Below, piece by piece: positions 7,065-8,964 of a stretch of 8,964 nt of DNA. Made by a program: the position numbers and the translations under genes. This DNA is from Burkholderia sp. GTDB lineage: Bacteria > Pseudomonadota > Gammaproteobacteria > Burkholderiales > Burkholderiaceae. Every line of letters begins with the position of its first letter. The stretch's first letter is position 1. The DNA is taken from positions 1 through 8,964 of the forward strand of contig JAQGMD010000153.1 in the NCBI GenBank assembly GCA_028292565.1. The letters are read 5' to 3'. Under the pieces are notes generated by a model. It was given only the letters and a program-made list of their open reading frames with translations. It made no database searches and had not been told where the DNA came from.

Positions 7065-8964
7065 TGGTCCTCCGCTCCGCCGCTTTCTTCTTCGGCATCG
7101 GCCTCAGCGATGCGCTCCTCGACGTCAGTTTCGACGATGCGCTGCAATCCGCTCAACTTGGTGCCGTCTTCGACCGCAATCAACGTCACGCCTTGCGTGG
7201 CGCGGCCCATTTCACGAATTTCGGAGACACGGGTACGGATCAATACGCCGCCGGTGGTAATCAGCATGATTTCATCGCTCGGCTCGACCAGGGTGGCAGC
7301 CACGACTTTGCCGTTACGTTCGCTGGTCTGGATGGCAATCATGCCTTTCGTACCGCGTCCGTGACGGGTGTATTCCGTGATTGGCGTGCGTTTGCCGTAG
7401 CCGTTTTGCGTCGCCGTCAACACCGATTGCTGCTCATTCTCGGCGACCAGCAACGCGATTACCTGCTGCCCTTCTTCGAGGTTCATACCGCGTACGCCGC
7501 GTGCGTTACGGCCCATCGGACGTACGTCGTTTTCATCAAAGCGCACCGCTTTACCCGAATCGGAGAACAGCATCACGTCATGCTTGCCGTCGGTAAGCGC
7601 TGCTCCGATCAGGAAATCGCCTTCATCCAGGTCTACCGCGATGATGCCGGCCTTGCGTGGATTACTGAAGTCGGTCAACGGCGTCTTCTTCACGGTACCA
7701 AGGCTGGTCGACATAAAGACGTAACGGTCTTCCGGGAAGGTGCGGTTTTCACCGGACAACGGCAGAACCACCGTAATCTTTTCGCCATCCTGCAGCGGGA
7801 ACATGTTGACGATCGGCTTGCCGCGCGAGTTGCGCGAACCTTGCGGCACTTCCCAGACCTTGAGCCAGTACATCCGGCCGCGGTTGGAGAAGCAGAGTAT
7901 GTAGTCATGCGTATTGGCGATGAAGAGCTGGTCGATCCAGTCGTCTTCCTTGGTCGCCATCGCCTGCTTGCCGCGTCCGCCGCGTTTTTGCGCGCGGTAT
8001 TCGGACACCGGCTGCGACTTCATGTAACCGGTGTGCGACAAGGTCACGACCATGTCCTGCGGCGTGATCAGGTCTTCGGTGCCTAGGTCGGTCGGATTCA
8101 ATTCGATGTACGAACGGCGCGCGTCTTTTGCGCCTTCGCCGTACTCGTTTTTCGCCGCGTTCAGCTCATCGGTGATGATGGCGGTGACGCGCTCCGGCTT
8201 TGACAGGATGTCCAGCAGGTCGGCGATCTGCGACATCACTTCCCGATACTCGTTGACGATCTTGTCCTGCTCGAGACCGGTCAATCGTTGCAAGCGCATT
8301 TGCAGAATTTCCTGCGCCTGGTTGTCGGAGAGTTTGTACATGCCGTCAGGCTGGATACCGTAATGCTTGGGCAGGCTCTCCGGACGGAACGCCTCGATAC
8401 CACCCGCGTTCTCCGCGCCGGTACGGGCCAGCATTTCACGCACCAGGGACGAATCCCAGGAGCGCGCCATCAATTCAGACTTCGCGATCGGCGGCGTCGG
8501 TGCAGCCTTGATGAGCGCGATGAAATCGTCGATGTTGGCGAGTGCAACCGCCAGGCCTTCCAATACGTGGCCACGTTCGCGCGCCTTGCGCAGTTCAAAC
8601 ACGGTACGGCGCGTGACAACTTCACGGCGATGCGACAGGAAGCAGGAAAGCATCTGCTTCAAGTTCAGCAGCTTCGGCTGGCCGTCGACCAACGCGACCA
8701 TGTTCATGCCGAACGTATCCTGCAGCTGCGTTTGCTTGTACAGGTTGTTGAGTACGACTTCCGGCACTTCACCGCGCTTTAATTCGATTACCACGCGCAT
8801 GCCGGATTTATCCGACTCGTCACGGATGTCGGAGATCCCGTCCAGCTTCTTGTCGCGCACCAGTTCCGCGATGCGTTCCAGCAGCGACTTCTTGTTCACC
8901 TGGTACGGCAGCTCGTCGACGATGATGGAACTGCGATTGCCTTTATCGATCTCTTCGAAGTGCG
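7061..8964 (-). CDS. gyrA: DNA gyrase subunit A, C-terminal part (5' end outside window)
   Basis: GyrA is the DNA-cleaving and DNA-wrapping subunit of gyrase (A2B2), which introduces negative supercoils. About 634 codons are visible, entered in mid-gene: the frame is open to the window edge and reads [21 protein letters not shown] before VNKKSLLER. The winged-helix domain, quinolone-resistance region and active-site Tyr lie in the roughly 250 missing N-terminal residues. Present are the tower/coiled-coil part ([50 protein letters not shown]) and the C-terminal beta-pinwheel. The GyrA-box QKRGGRG is at 7990-7970, a conservative variant of QRRGGKG that supports gyrase rather than topoisomerase IV ParC. 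Repeated pinwheel blades follow ([58 protein letters not shown]). The tail is acidic and ends in [10 protein letters not shown]. The GTG at 8899 is an internal Val codon, not the start. The stop overlaps the serC start. Confidence 0.98.
   Translation of the reverse strand, partial: HFEEIDKGNRSSIIVDELPYQVNKKSLLERIAELVRDKKLDGISDIRDESDKSGMRVVIELKRGEVPEVVLNNLYKQTQLQDTFGMNMVALVDGQPKLLNLKQMLSCFLSHRREVVTRRTVFELRKARERGHVLEGLAVALANIDDFIALIKAAPTPPIAKSELMARSWDSSLVREMLARTGAENAGGIEAFRPESLPKHYGIQPDGMYKLSDNQAQEILQMRLQRLTGLEQDKIVNEYREVMSQIADLLDILSKPERVTAIITDELNAAKNEYGEGAKDARRSYIELNPTDLGTEDLITPQDMVVTLSHTGYMKSQPVSEYRAQKRGGRGKQAMATKEDDWIDQLFIANTHDYILCFSNRGRMYWLKVWEVPQGSRNSRGKPIVNMFPLQDGEKITVVLPLSGENRTFPEDRYVFMSTSLGTVKKTPLTDFSNPRKAGIIAVDLDEGDFLIGAALTDGKHDVMLFSDSGKAVRFDENDVRPMGRNARGVRGMNLEEGQQVIALLVAENEQQSVLTATQNGYGKRTPITEYTRHGRGTKGMIAIQTSERNGKVVAATLVEPSDEIMLITTGGVLIRTRVSEIREMGRATQGVTLIAVEDGTKLSGLQRIVETDVEERIAEADAEEESGGAEDQ
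7069..7073 (-). promoter_or_regulatory. serC ribosome-binding site inside the gyrA 3' end
   Basis: The minus strand reads GGAGG here, then ACCA, then GTGAGTCGC. It is the strongest Shine-Dalgarno in the window and decides the GTG start of serC (7064). It lies wholly within the last gyrA codons, so serC initiation is set up by sequence that also encodes the GyrA tail. Confidence 0.75.

Noticed and set aside
7193..8086. Plus-strand open frame (297 codons) opposite gyrA
   Set aside because: Antisense of conserved pinwheel blades with no motif of its own; treated as a shadow.
8897..8899. GTG as the start of a 612-residue gyrA protein
   Set aside because: The frame stays open to the window edge and encodes conserved GyrA sequence ([11 protein letters not shown]), so this is an internal Val codon.
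1..8964. tRNA, rRNA, CRISPR array, insertion sequence or phage genes
   Set aside because: Nothing of the kind was seen; the window is almost fully occupied by eight conserved genes with gaps of at most 148 bp.

Overview
This window is a conserved housekeeping region on the minus strand of what looks like a betaproteobacterium. Order Burkholderiales is likely and family Oxalobacteraceae (Herbaspirillum/Herminiimonas/Collimonas-like) is my best guess. That placement rests on protein-level resemblance and gene order recalled from memory, not on a search. Every supported gene reads right to left, and there are no mobile elements, RNA genes or CRISPR arrays.

Layout in transcription order (high to low coordinates): gyrA, lacking its 5' part (8964-7061); serC (7064-5961); an 82-bp gap with a strong inverted repeat; pheA, a chorismate mutase/prephenate dehydratase (5878-4811); a 92-bp gap with a GC-rich hairpin; hisC-type aminotransferase (4718-3612); tyrA (3607-2708); aroA (2708-1380); a 66-bp gap with a small palindrome; cmk (1313-639); a 148-bp leader; and the 5' part of rpsA (490-1). 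Junctions are tight in two places: gyrA/serC overlap by 4 nt (GTGA), and hisC/tyrA/aroA are separated by 4 nt and then overlap by 1 nt (TGATG). No gene-free stretch exceeds 150 bp.

The order matches the mixed-function 'supraoperon' known from pseudomonads (gyrA-serC-pheA-hisC-tyrA-aroA-cmk-rpsA). aroA makes EPSP, the precursor of chorismate. The two domains of pheA take chorismate to phenylpyruvate. tyrA oxidises prephenate (or arogenate) toward tyrosine. The hisC-type enzyme can supply the transamination step, and serC makes phosphoserine and also acts in PLP synthesis. Alongside these sit genes for DNA topology (gyrA), CMP/dCMP phosphorylation (cmk) and translation (rpsA).

I found no previously undescribed system. 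The points worth a second look are intercistronic hairpins without T-tracts, several starts without a usual Shine-Dalgarno sequence (pheA, cmk, rpsA, tyrA), the unfused but overlapping tyrA/aroA pair, and the non-acidic cofactor-specificity position in TyrA.
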